Assembly: GCA_963205285.1 (NCBI GenBank)
Contig: CAUJJQ010000003.1
Coordinates: forward strand, 1-8,880
Reading direction: 5' to 3'
DNA: 8,880 bases
Source: Pseudomonadota bacterium
GTDB taxonomy: Bacteria; Pseudomonadota; Alphaproteobacteria; Sphingomonadales; Sphingomonadaceae
Every line of letters starts with the position of its first letter. Positions within the stretch are counted from its first letter, which is position 1. Of this stretch, positions 1-6,825 are shown in pieces. The position numbers and the translations under genes were made by a program. The notes under the pieces were generated by a model, which was not told where the DNA came from, made no database searches, and saw only the letters and a program-made list of their open reading frames with translations.

Positions 1-442
1 CGTCGATGCGCACACCAAAAAATGGCCCATAATCCTGTGTGCGATCATGCCAGGGACCGGGCTGCGCATGCGCAGCGAGTGCCGCCATTTCCGGAACATC
101 TGCCGCGCCGAGGCGACAAATGGGATAGGGGTGCTCGAAATTCTCTGGCTGTCGGCCAAGGTGCATCTGGAGCAGCAGTGCCTGTTCGATGCGCGTGACC
201 CCCGCCGGGGTTGGCCAATCACGATCTTCGACCATCCAATATGTTGCGCGCGGCTGCATCAGCGCCGCCATGTCGTTGAGCGCGGCCGGCCCATCATCGC
301 GCGCGGCGATAAAGGGGCCAAATTCGCGATCCATTGCCACCGCATCACCATGCCAATGCGCCAAATGCACTTGCCGGTGGTTCAGACAGTGCCAGACGGG
401 GCGGCGCAATGCTGCATCGGCATTTTCCGCTGTTTCAGACAT
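1..442 (-). CDS. GNAT (FR47-like) N-acetyltransferase, N-terminal part only
   Basis: This reading frame starts at an ATG at 442 and stays open to the left edge, so about 147 codons are present and the C-terminus is missing. The protein begins MSETAENADAALRRPVWHCL and continues with a region containing ARDDGPAALNDMAALM, a YWMVED segment, and then CRLGAADVPEMAALAAHAQPG followed by YGPFFGVRID. The segment from LGAADVPEM to the G-x-x-x-G-V-R stretch resembles the beginning of the catalytic fold in FR47-like GNAT proteins, which move an acetyl group from acetyl-CoA to an amine. The acetyl-CoA binding loop lies beyond the window, so activity and substrate cannot be judged. The start overlaps the recN stop by 8 bp (ATGTCTGA), which implies translational coupling. 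Family assignment is from recalled sequence style; the function in this locus is unknown. Confidence 0.72.
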   Translation of the reverse strand, partial: MSETAENADAALRRPVWHCLNHRQVHLAHWHGDAVAMDREFGPFIAARDDGPAALNDMAALMQPRATYWMVEDRDWPTPAGVTRIEQALLLQMHLGRQPENFEHPYPICRLGAADVPEMAALAAHAQPGPWHDRTQDYGPFFGVRID

Positions 443-2099
443 GTTCCAGCAGTCGCGCCGCCGCCGCGCGGGCTTCATCGGTTATCGCCGCGCCCGACAA
501 CATCCGCGCAATCTCCTCCTGCCGCGCGGGGGCATCGAGCAGGGTCACAGCCGTGCGGGTTTCACCATCCATCGCCATTTTGCGAATCAGAAAATGCTGG
601 CCACCACGGGCGGCAACCTGCGGCGAATGGGTGACGACCAAAATCTGCCGTTCGCGCGCCAGCAGCGCCAGCCGTTCCCCGATCGCACTTGCCACCGCGC
701 CGCCGACCCCGCGATCAATTTCGTCAAATATGATTGTCTGCGCGTCGCCAACGCCTGCCAGCGCCACTTTGAGCGCCAGCAAAAAGCGCGACAGTTCGCC
801 GCCCGAAGCAATTTTGATCAATGGGCCAAAATCGCCACCCTGATTAGTGGCGACACGAAATTCAACCCGCTCCGTCCCCATCGGACCCCAGTCAGCCTCC
901 GCCAAAGACTCGACCATTGTCTGAAAACGCGCTGTATCGAGCTTGAGCGGCGGCAATTCGTCCGCCACCGCCGCATCCAACGCCTGCGCTCCGGCATGGC
1001 GCGCATTGGTCAGGTTGGCCGCAGCCAGACAATAGACATCGCGCGCGCGTGTCAAAGCATCCTCCAGCGCGCTCAGGCTGTTCGTCCCTGCATCTATGGC
1101 CGCGCGGCGCTGCTCCAGTTCGGCATGGAGCGCGCCGAGCGCATCGGCTTCCACCCGATGTTTGCGCGACAATGCACGAATATCGAACAATCGGGTTTCG
1201 ATGCGGTCAAGCTCAGCCGGGTCGTGGCGCAGCGCGTCAGCGGCACGCGCCAAGGCCCCCTCGCCCTCGTCACATTCAGCCAGTGCACGGTCAAAAGCGG
1301 ACAGCGCCTCCGCAAAAAGGGCGTGTTCGCTCGCCAAACGATCGAGCCTGCGGGTGGCACCGCGCAACTGGGCAAGCGCCCCCTCACTCCCCATAAGTTG
1401 GGCGAGGATGGTGACCATATCTTCGGCCAGCCGCTCCCCCCTTTGCATCGTCGCGCGGCTGGCGGCGAGTTCCGCCTCCTCCCCCGCCTGCGGTGCGATG
1501 GCAGCGAATTCGGCCAGCGCATGGTCGAGCCATTCACTTTCATCGCTATCGGCGGCGAGGCGCCCCTGCGCCTCGGACAAGCGCGCCGCTGCCCCCTGCC
1601 ATGCTGCCCAAGCGCGCGATACGGCGGCGGTATCTATATGGCCGAAGGCGTCAAGCAGCACGCGATGGCCACGCGCACTCAACAACCCGCGCTCATCATG
1701 CTGGCCATGTATCTCCACCAGCATATTACCCACATCGCGCAGCAAGGCGGCGCTGACCGGCTGGTCGGCGATAAAGGCGCGGCTGCCACCGTCGGCGCGC
1801 AAATCGCGGCGAATGACCAAAGCCTCGTCACGCGCGCCCTCTATCCCCGCATCTTCGAGCATGTCCCAAATGGCATGACCCGCAGGCGGAGGCGCAAAGC
1901 TTGCCGCCACCCGGCCGCGCTCTGCCCCCTTGCGTACCAAATTGCTGTCGGCCCGCGCGCCGAGCGCCAGACCCAGCGCATCGAGCAGGATGGATTTGCC
2001 CGCACCGGTTTCGCCGGTGAGGACGCTGAGGCCGGAACCAAGGTCAAGTTCCAGCCTGTCGATGAGGACAATATCGCGGATCGACAGCGCGATCAGCAT
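435..2099 (-). CDS. recN: DNA repair protein RecN (SMC-like ATPase)
   Basis: RecN is a cytoplasmic SMC-family ATPase that acts early in recombinational repair of double-strand breaks, bridging DNA and working with RecA. The 554-residue product is a normal family length. The N-terminal half-domain carries Walker A GETGAGKS at residues 29-36, and a GQHDE Q-loop-like motif follows at the start of the arm. The middle is a long Ala/Glu/Arg/Leu-rich coiled coil. The C-terminal half-domain has the ABC signature SGGEL at 432-436, Walker B TIIFDE at 455-460 and the switch THSPQ at 490-494. I chose the ATG at 2099 (MLIALSIRDIVLID) because family members begin here. The frame is open upstream to an ATG at 2147, but that would add 16 atypical residues and overlap bamD. 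The gene lies 22 bp after bamD and overlaps the acetyltransferase start by 8 bp, so it is probably mid-operon. No SOS box was recognised. Confidence 0.97.
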   Translation of the reverse strand: MLIALSIRDIVLIDRLELDLGSGLSVLTGETGAGKSILLDALGLALGARADSNLVRKGAERGRVAASFAPPPAGHAIWDMLEDAGIEGARDEALVIRRDLRADGGSRAFIADQPVSAALLRDVGNMLVEIHGQHDERGLLSARGHRVLLDAFGHIDTAAVSRAWAAWQGAAARLSEAQGRLAADSDESEWLDHALAEFAAIAPQAGEEAELAASRATMQRGERLAEDMVTILAQLMGSEGALAQLRGATRRLDRLASEHALFAEALSAFDRALAECDEGEGALARAADALRHDPAELDRIETRLFDIRALSRKHRVEADALGALHAELEQRRAAIDAGTNSLSALEDALTRARDVYCLAAANLTNARHAGAQALDAAVADELPPLKLDTARFQTMVESLAEADWGPMGTERVEFRVATNQGGDFGPLIKIASGGELSRFLLALKVALAGVGDAQTIIFDEIDRGVGGAVASAIGERLALLARERQILVVTHSPQVAARGGQHFLIRKMAMDGETRTAVTLLDAPARQEEIARMLSGAAITDEARAAAARLLEHV

Positions 2100-2121
2100 A
2101 GGCCGCGCCGATATGCAGCCA

Positions 2122-2952
2122 TCAAGGTGCAGCGGGGGCGGGCGCACTCGTCGTTGGCGTAGCGGCCGGCGCGACCGGTGGGTGCTCGCCCATCAACCGA
2201 TAGGCGCGCTGATACCATTCGCTGCCCGCATAATTGCGCCCCAATACGGCGGCGGCGCGCTCCGCCTCCTGCCCCATACCGAGCGAGAGATAACATTCGA
2301 CCAGCCGGAAAAGCGCTTCGGGCGCGTGGCTGGTCGTCTGATAATTATCAACGACGTTGCGGAAGCGCACGGTCGCACCCAGCCAATGTGACGAACGTTC
2401 ATAAAAACGCCCGATTTCCATTTCCTTGCCTGCCAGATGGTCGTTGACCAGATCAATCTTGAGCCGCGCATCAGCAGCATATTCGCTATTGGGGTAACGG
2501 CGCACCAATTCATTCAGCGCGTCGAGCGCCTGTTGCGAAATGCGCTGGTCGCGCGTCACATCGCTGATTTGTTCATAATAGCACAAAGCGACAAGATAAT
2601 AGGCATAGGGGACGTCGCGGCTGCCGGGGTGGATTTGCAGAAAGCGCTGCGCAGACGCGATTGATTCGGTAAATTGGCCGGCCGCATAATTGCTGAACGC
2701 GCTCATCAGCTGGGCACGACGGGCCCATGGCGAATAGGGGTGCTGACGCTCCACCTCGTCAAACAGGCCCGCCGCAATGCGGTATTGTCCTTGGCGCATG
2801 CGATCAACCGCCGCATTATAGAGCGTTGAGACATCGCGCGCGACATAGCGCGTGTCGCGCGGGCCGGATCGGCCGCCGCCAAAACCGGCACAGCCGCTAA
2901 GCAGCATGGCGGGGAGGAGGATGGCGGCGATGGACGGACGAAATTTCTGCAT
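2122..2952 (-). CDS. bamD: Outer membrane protein assembly factor BamD (lipoprotein)
   Basis: BamD is the essential lipoprotein partner of BamA in the complex that folds beta-barrel proteins into the outer membrane. From the ATG at 2952 the product has 276 residues and begins MQKFRPSIAA, followed by a hydrophobic stretch and the lipobox LLSGC, with the lipidated cysteine at residue 21. The rest is helical with tetratricopeptide-like repeats; family-typical pieces include HPYSPWARRAQLM, the YYEQISDVTRDQ segment and YPNSEYAADAR. The C-terminus is an Ala/Pro/Thr-rich tail. A longer start at 2988 is possible but adds 12 residues ahead of the charged n-region and runs into a candidate promoter, so 2952 is preferred. 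It lies 69 bp downstream of ubiA and 22 bp upstream of recN on the same strand. The bamD-recN pairing is common in alphaproteobacteria. Confidence 0.95.
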   Translation of the reverse strand: MQKFRPSIAAILLPAMLLSGCAGFGGGRSGPRDTRYVARDVSTLYNAAVDRMRQGQYRIAAGLFDEVERQHPYSPWARRAQLMSAFSNYAAGQFTESIASAQRFLQIHPGSRDVPYAYYLVALCYYEQISDVTRDQRISQQALDALNELVRRYPNSEYAADARLKIDLVNDHLAGKEMEIGRFYERSSHWLGATVRFRNVVDNYQTTSHAPEALFRLVECYLSLGMGQEAERAAAVLGRNYAGSEWYQRAYRLMGEHPPVAPAATPTTSAPAPAAP

Positions 2953-2959
2953 GGGCGGC

Positions 2960-2988
2960 GGTATAGCCAGCGTCTTGCTGAACGCCAA
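2960..2988 (-). promoter_or_regulatory. Candidate sigma-70 promoter for bamD-recN
   Basis: On the minus strand TTGGCG (2988-2983) and TATACC (2965-2960) are separated by exactly 17 bp. Each hexamer matches 4 of 6 consensus bases. Transcription would start around 2953, almost at the bamD ATG at 2952, which would give a leaderless or nearly leaderless message. This agrees with the absence of a Shine-Dalgarno sequence there. Such weak matches occur by chance, and bamD could instead be read through from ubiA. Confidence 0.25.
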
Positions 2989-3021
2989 GCGAACAAATGC
3001 GTCTGCCGGCGCAAAATTTCT

Positions 3022-3939
3022 CTAACTGCTCATCCCCACCGTGGCGCAGGCAAGCGCGACGAGCAAACCGGCAAAGCGGTTGGCCCGAAACCGGTGGAGT
3101 GCGTTAGCACCATCCACCGCATCAAGCGTTACAATTTGCCAGCAAAAATGCAGCGCAATAGGCAATAGTGTGAGCAACGCCAGCGGGTCGGGACGCACCT
3201 GCCAAAACGCTGCCACCCAGAATAGCAGCGCGAGCAAATAACATGCGCCCACCCCCTTGCGGATATGGCGACCCATCGCCCGCGCGCTCGATTTTACACC
3301 GGCGAGCGCATCATCCTCCACATCCTGCAGCGCATAGATACTGTCATAACCAATCACCCAGAAAATGCTGCCCGCATAGAGTGAAAGGCCTGCAGCCCAG
3401 CGGGTGCCCTCCGCTACAGCCGCCCAACCGACCAGCGCAGCCCAGCTGAATACAATGCCCAGCCACGCCTGCGGCCACCATGTGATGCGCTTCATAAAGG
3501 GGTAGGCAAGGACAGGCAGCACCGATGCCAACGCAATGATTTGCGCCAGACGCGGTAGCTGCAGCAGCACGATCAGTCCGACACAGCACAATGCCATGGC
3601 AAACGCCCCCGCCGCGCGACGCGACACCCTACCGCTCGCGATAGGGCGATTGCGCGTGCGTGCTACCCGTCGGTCGATATCGACATCAACCATATCATTA
3701 TAGACGCAGCCAGCACCGCGCATCGCAATTGCGCCGATCAGCAGCCAGAACAGCAATGGCCAATGCGACACTAGGCCGCCTGCCAGCGCCAGTCCCCAGA
3801 GGCCCGGCCAATATAGCAGCCACCAGCCAATCGGTCGGTCAAAACGCGCCAGCACCGCATAGGGACGGGCAAAACCCGGCAGCAAACGCAACCAACCGCC
3901 ATTTTCGCTGTCCGGAACCATGGTGCTGTCGTGCTGCAT
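3022..3939 (-). CDS. ubiA: 4-hydroxybenzoate polyprenyltransferase UbiA
   Basis: UbiA is an integral inner-membrane prenyltransferase that attaches the polyprenyl tail to 4-hydroxybenzoate in ubiquinone synthesis. The 305-residue product has the two Asp-rich motifs that bind the Mg-diphosphate: N81-D82-x-x-D85-x-x-x-D89 followed by RTRNRP, and D199-x-x-x-A-x-Q-D206-x-x-x-D210 (DSIYALQDVEDD). Several hydrophobic helices separate them, and an RFDRPIGWWLLYWPGLWGL segment near residues 32-50 is typical of the 4-hydroxybenzoate branch rather than the heme O or menaquinone branches. The length fits the family. The start at 3939 is the first ATG; an in-frame ATG six codons later is an alternative. 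It is the first gene of the minus-strand run, divergent from rsmE across 45 bp, and ends 69 bp before bamD. The prenyl chain is probably C50 in sphingomonads (family knowledge, not visible here). Confidence 0.96.
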   Translation of the reverse strand: MQHDSTMVPDSENGGWLRLLPGFARPYAVLARFDRPIGWWLLYWPGLWGLALAGGLVSHWPLLFWLLIGAIAMRGAGCVYNDMVDVDIDRRVARTRNRPIASGRVSRRAAGAFAMALCCVGLIVLLQLPRLAQIIALASVLPVLAYPFMKRITWWPQAWLGIVFSWAALVGWAAVAEGTRWAAGLSLYAGSIFWVIGYDSIYALQDVEDDALAGVKSSARAMGRHIRKGVGACYLLALLFWVAAFWQVRPDPLALLTLLPIALHFCWQIVTLDAVDGANALHRFRANRFAGLLVALACATVGMSS

Positions 3940-3984
3940 GGTCGCGCCATAGATTGTTGCGCCCGATTAGGCTAGGCGCAGCGC
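3940..3984. promoter_or_regulatory. Divergent ubiA/rsmE intergenic region with inverted repeat
   Basis: Only 45 bp separate the divergent starts of ubiA and rsmE, so any promoter elements for each gene must overlap the region or reach into the opposite coding sequence. It holds a perfect 6-bp inverted repeat, TGCGCC at 3958-3963 and GGCGCA at 3975-3980, with an 11-nt centre. It could be an operator or a short hairpin in front of rsmE. I could not identify convincing -35/-10 pairs or Shine-Dalgarno sequences for either gene. Confidence 0.35.
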
Positions 3985-4743
3985 ATGCCCGCTACGCCCG
4001 CCTGGCCGCCCAAATCGACCCCGCGTCTGTTCGTGCCGCCACCACTCACTATCGATGCGTCGGTACATCTGACCGGCAATGCCGCCCATTATCTGACCCA
4101 TGTCATGCGCCGGGCTATCGGCGATCCTGTCAAATTATGCGATGATAACAGCGGCGAATTTCTGGCGGAGATCGTAGCGATTGGCAAACGCGACTGCATA
4201 TTGTCCGTGCGTGGCCATTTGCGTGGCCGTGAGAGGGTGGATGATTTTTGGCTCTGCGCCAGTCCGATCAAACGACAACGCTGGGATTGGCTGATTGAAA
4301 AGGCGACCGAGCTGGGGGTCGACAAAATATGCCCCGTGACCATGGAGCGCAGCATCGCCGAGCGCATCAATATGGAGCGTGCGCGCACCATCGCGCAGGA
4401 AGCCGCCGAACAATGCGACCGCACCGCCCTGCCGCAGATCGACACGCTGCAAAGCCTCAAGCAAATGCTGGCCAATTGGCCAGCCGAGCGGCGGCTATAT
4501 TTTGCCGATGAAAATGGTGGCGACGCGTTGCTGGATGCCGTGCAAGCGGATTGGCATATCCCAGCCGCTGTATTAATCGGGCCGGAAGGGGGCTTTAGTG
4601 AGAGCGAACGTGCCGCTATCCGCGCGCTACCATCGGCACACGGTGTAACGCTCGGCCCACAGATTTTGCGCGCAGAAACGGCTGCTTTGGCGGCCACGGC
4701 GCTGATATTGGCAGCACGGCAGTCGGCACACAGCAACCCCTAA
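3985..4743 (+). CDS. rsmE: 16S rRNA (uracil1498-N3)-methyltransferase RsmE
   Basis: RsmE methylates N3 of U1498 in 16S rRNA of the assembled 30S subunit, using S-adenosylmethionine, and is a SPOUT-fold (trefoil-knot) enzyme. The 252-residue product fits the family length. The N-terminal part (about residues 12-80) is the PUA-like RNA-binding domain, with LTGNAAHYLTHVMR as its typical opening. The C-terminal catalytic part has KATELGVDKICPV, then EAAEQCDR, the SAM-binding loop GPEGGFSESE from residue 199, and LGPQILRAETA at 223-233, which forms the knot. The usual family form of the last motif is LG-x-R-ILR, so Gln replaces Arg here, a mild variation. The ATG at 3985 gives MPATPAWPPKSTPRLFV; no Shine-Dalgarno sequence is evident. 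It is divergent from ubiA and followed on the same strand by the secreted DUF11 protein and then gshA. Confidence 0.96.
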   Translation: MPATPAWPPKSTPRLFVPPPLTIDASVHLTGNAAHYLTHVMRRAIGDPVKLCDDNSGEFLAEIVAIGKRDCILSVRGHLRGRERVDDFWLCASPIKRQRWDWLIEKATELGVDKICPVTMERSIAERINMERARTIAQEAAEQCDRTALPQIDTLQSLKQMLANWPAERRLYFADENGGDALLDAVQADWHIPAAVLIGPEGGFSESERAAIRALPSAHGVTLGPQILRAETAALAATALILAARQSAHSNP

Positions 4744-4869
4744 GTTTACGCCCCGTTCACCATCTTGCGCTATCGAGGGGGCAAGATACGCAATTGCAGG
4801 CATTGGGCGCAGGTTTTGGACCAGATAATACCCCAGATTCGGGCTGTTTTGGGGCATTTCGCCCGAACG
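4744..4869 (+). promoter_or_regulatory. Leader region before the secreted DUF11 gene; inverted repeat and possible promoter
   Basis: This stretch lies between the rsmE stop and the first in-frame ATG of the DUF11 gene. It holds a perfect 7-bp inverted repeat, ATCTTGC at 4762-4768 and GCAAGAT at 4781-4787, with a 12-nt loop. There is no T-tract behind it, so it is not a classic intrinsic terminator. The palindrome GCAATTGC lies at 4790-4797. A possible -10 box GATAAT is at 4824-4829, with a poor -35 candidate TTGGGC at 4803-4808 at a short 15-bp spacing. If this -10 is used, transcription would begin near 4836, downstream of the TTG at 4765, favouring a later translation start. All of this is tentative. 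Confidence 0.3.
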
Positions 4870-6774
4870 ATGCTGTTGGCATTGTTAATGCTGGCCGCCC
4901 CCGCTTGGGCGCAAGTCAACCAATTTACCGATAGCACCAGCCGTGCCATCAACAATTCGACGCCCTGCGGAACGCCGATAATTATCAATTTCAGTGTTGC
5001 CGGCAGCTATAATGTCGGCGACATCAATATCGGCATTTTTGCGACGCACACTTGGCGCGGTGACATACGCGCGACGTTGCAGTCGCCAGCCGGAACCCGC
5101 GTCCAAATTGTCGATGGTGACACTAACAATATCTCGGGCAATAACTTCAACGTCTTGCTCGACGACGGTGCGGCGCAAGTGGTGAATACCGATTCAGCGA
5201 CCGGCAATCATTCGACGTCCGCACCCACCCCCTATGCCAACACATTCCGCCCCAACGCCGCGCTCAGCGCCTTTAATGGTCAAGCTGCGGCGGGGACTTG
5301 GCGGCTGGAAATCTGCGATCTTTACCCCTCCGCCGACAATGGCACTTTCACCCGCGCCGACCTGTATATTACCGAGGCGGGACCGATGGCCGACCTGTCA
5401 CTGACAAAGACAGTCAGCAATGCAGCGCCCACATATGGGGCATCGATCAGCTATACCTTGCAGGTAACAAATGCTGGCCCCAATGCTGCAACCGGCGTTG
5501 TAGTGCGCGATCTGTTGCCCGTCGGGGTGAATTTCGTCAGCGCCAGCGGCTTTGGCAGCTATGATGCCGTAACAGGCAGTTGGACGGTGGGTTCTATTCC
5601 CGTCGGCACGACCCGAACCCTTACCATCAATGTAACGGTCAATGCATCTGCCGGCGCAACGGTCACCAATGCGGCGGAAATATTTGCATCCGACCTGACG
5701 GATCCCGACTCCACGCCCAACAATAGCTCGACAAGTGAGGATGATGACGCATCCATCAACTTCACCGTATCGGGTAGTCGTGTTGCCGGAACGCCGCCAA
5801 CTTTGGTCTGCCCGGTCGGTACCACTATTTTTGACTGGGATTCGCCCAGCGTTGTGTGGTCAGCGGGCACCACCAATAATAATTTCACTGTCACGGGCAT
5901 CGGCACCTATAATTTCAACATTGTTACCGGTGCGACATGGCTCAGCAATGCAACCTATGGCGGGCAAAGCCCGGCGGAGCAGACGGCAGTGACGGGTGGT
6001 TTACCGCCGGGGCAATCCTCACTCTTCCTCTACCCGGATTTTGCCAGCATCTCGCAAAATGCGGTGCTAACGCTGACCCTGCCGACCCCTGTACCTGGTC
6101 TGCAATTCAAGATCTTTGACGTTGACTATAATGCCGGGCAATTTGCCGACCGTGTCGCCATCAACGGCACATTCAACGGCGCGCCGGTTTACCCAACTGT
6201 TACCAACGGTGTTTCCAACTATGTGATCGGCAACAGCGCATATGGGGATGGCTTGTCCGCTGACACCAGCGCGAACGGCAATATAACCGTCACCTTTACC
6301 AGCCCCGTGGACACCATCATCATCGATTATGGCAACCACAGTCTTGCTCCGGCAAACCCCGGCGGACAGGGTATTGCGTTGCACGACATCACATTCTGTA
6401 GCCCGACGGCGACCCTGACCATGGCCAAGACCAGCACATTGGTCAGCGACCCGGTCAATGGTGTCACCAATCCCTTTGAAATCCCTGGCGCGACCATCCG
6501 TTACTGCATCTTGGCGCACAATCCTGACAGCGGCACGGCAGCCAATCTGGCGATCAGCGATACATTGCCCGCTAATGCGACCTTTGTTCCGGGTAGCCTG
6601 CGCACCGGCAATAGTTGCGCGAGTGCCGCAACGGTGGAGGATGATGACGCCAGCGGCGGGGATGAAAGTGACCCTGATGGCGCGGCCTTTAGCGCAGGCG
6701 TCGTGACGGCCAGTCGCACGTCGCTAATCTCCGGTGCCAGTCTGGCCGTGACCTTTGACGTCACCGTCAACTGA
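4765..6774 (+). CDS. Secreted P-domain / DUF11 beta-sandwich protein of unknown function
   Basis: The longest frame (669 codons) opens with TTG at 4765. A hydrophobic stretch and an AWA cleavage motif (residues 36-49, cut before Q50) form a Sec signal peptide. The real start is therefore probably later: TTG at 4849, giving a short basic n-region GHFART, or ATG at 4870. Residues below count from 4765. Residues about 65-207 resemble a proprotein-convertase P-domain (HTWRGDIRATLQSPAGT, GTWRLEICDLYPSADNGTF). Residues 209-325 are a DUF11 module (ADLSLTKTVSN, TNAGPNAATGVVVRDLLP). Residues about 349-545 are an unassigned beta-rich region containing FKIFDVDYNAGQFADRV and ending HDITFC. Residues 547-669 look like a second DUF11-type module. 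Six cysteines (68, 184, 349, 545, 581, 618) fall two per region, suggesting disulfides. No protease domain, LPxTG, PEP-CTERM or beta-barrel anchor is visible. It may be periplasmic, released or surface-associated; the role is unknown. Confidence 0.85.
   Translation: MRYRGGKIRNCRHWAQVLDQIIPQIRAVLGHFARTMLLALLMLAAPAWAQVNQFTDSTSRAINNSTPCGTPIIINFSVAGSYNVGDINIGIFATHTWRGDIRATLQSPAGTRVQIVDGDTNNISGNNFNVLLDDGAAQVVNTDSATGNHSTSAPTPYANTFRPNAALSAFNGQAAAGTWRLEICDLYPSADNGTFTRADLYITEAGPMADLSLTKTVSNAAPTYGASISYTLQVTNAGPNAATGVVVRDLLPVGVNFVSASGFGSYDAVTGSWTVGSIPVGTTRTLTINVTVNASAGATVTNAAEIFASDLTDPDSTPNNSSTSEDDDASINFTVSGSRVAGTPPTLVCPVGTTIFDWDSPSVVWSAGTTNNNFTVTGIGTYNFNIVTGATWLSNATYGGQSPAEQTAVTGGLPPGQSSLFLYPDFASISQNAVLTLTLPTPVPGLQFKIFDVDYNAGQFADRVAINGTFNGAPVYPTVTNGVSNYVIGNSAYGDGLSADTSANGNITVTFTSPVDTIIIDYGNHSLAPANPGGQGIALHDITFCSPTATLTMAKTSTLVSDPVNGVTNPFEIPGATIRYCILAHNPDSGTAANLAISDTLPANATFVPGSLRTGNSCASAATVEDDDASGGDESDPDGAAFSAGVVTASRTSLISGASLAVTFDVTVN
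5737..5750 (+). repeat. 14-bp direct repeat, copy 1 (encodes EDDDA)
   Basis: GAGGATGATGACGC here is identical to 6637-6650, exactly 900 bp away and in the same frame. It encodes the acidic motif Glu-Asp-Asp-Asp-Ala, followed in both copies by Ser, at the end of the first DUF11 module. It could reflect a shared acidic, perhaps calcium-binding, linker or relic module duplication; chance plus codon preference is also possible. Confidence 0.5.
6637..6650 (+). repeat. 14-bp direct repeat, copy 2 (encodes EDDDA)
   Basis: This is the second copy of GAGGATGATGACGC. It encodes EDDDAS within a longer acidic stretch (EDDDASGGDESDPDG) ahead of the last strands of the C-terminal module of the secreted protein. 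The flanking nucleotides differ from copy 1, so only the motif itself is shared. Confidence 0.5.
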
Positions 6775-6801
6775 CCAGATGGAATAATGTTACATACCCC
6801 C

Positions 6802-6825
6802 TAGCAATGGCGCGCGCGCTTGCTA
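6802..6825 (+). promoter_or_regulatory. Inverted repeat with alternating GC core upstream of gshA
   Basis: TAGCAA at 6802-6807 and TTGCTA at 6820-6825 are perfect 6-bp inverted arms. Between them lies TG plus the alternating run GCGCGCGCGC (6810-6819), which can extend the stem by about three G-C pairs with a small bulge. It ends 10 bp before the gshA ATG, where a ribosome binding site would be, and no Shine-Dalgarno sequence is present. It could be a hairpin affecting initiation, an operator, or a weak terminator-like element for the upstream gene without a T-tract. Confidence 0.4.

Noticed and set aside
189..2162. A 657-codon open frame on the plus strand covering nearly all of recN
   Set aside because: It is antisense to a clear recN with all ATPase motifs. 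The product is rich in Arg, His and Gln with no recognisable domain, as expected from the complement of a GC-rich gene.
4089..4736. A 215-codon minus-strand frame opposite rsmE
   Set aside because: rsmE on the plus strand has complete family motifs; the antisense product is Ser/Ala/Arg-rich low-complexity sequence without a domain.
4762..4787. ATCTTGC/GCAAGAT hairpin after rsmE considered as an intrinsic terminator
   Set aside because: The stem is only 7 bp with a 12-nt loop and no T-tract follows on either strand, so it is reported only as an inverted repeat in the leader region.
4765..6774. Secreted protein considered as a subtilisin-like protease because of its P-domain
   Set aside because: No Asp/His/Ser catalytic motifs of a peptidase S8 domain are present; the P-domain-like part stands alone with DUF11 modules.
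6755..6796. Possible gshA promoter with TTGACG at 6755 and AATAAT at 6783
   Set aside because: The spacer is 22 bp, too long for a sigma-70 promoter, and no better pair was found.
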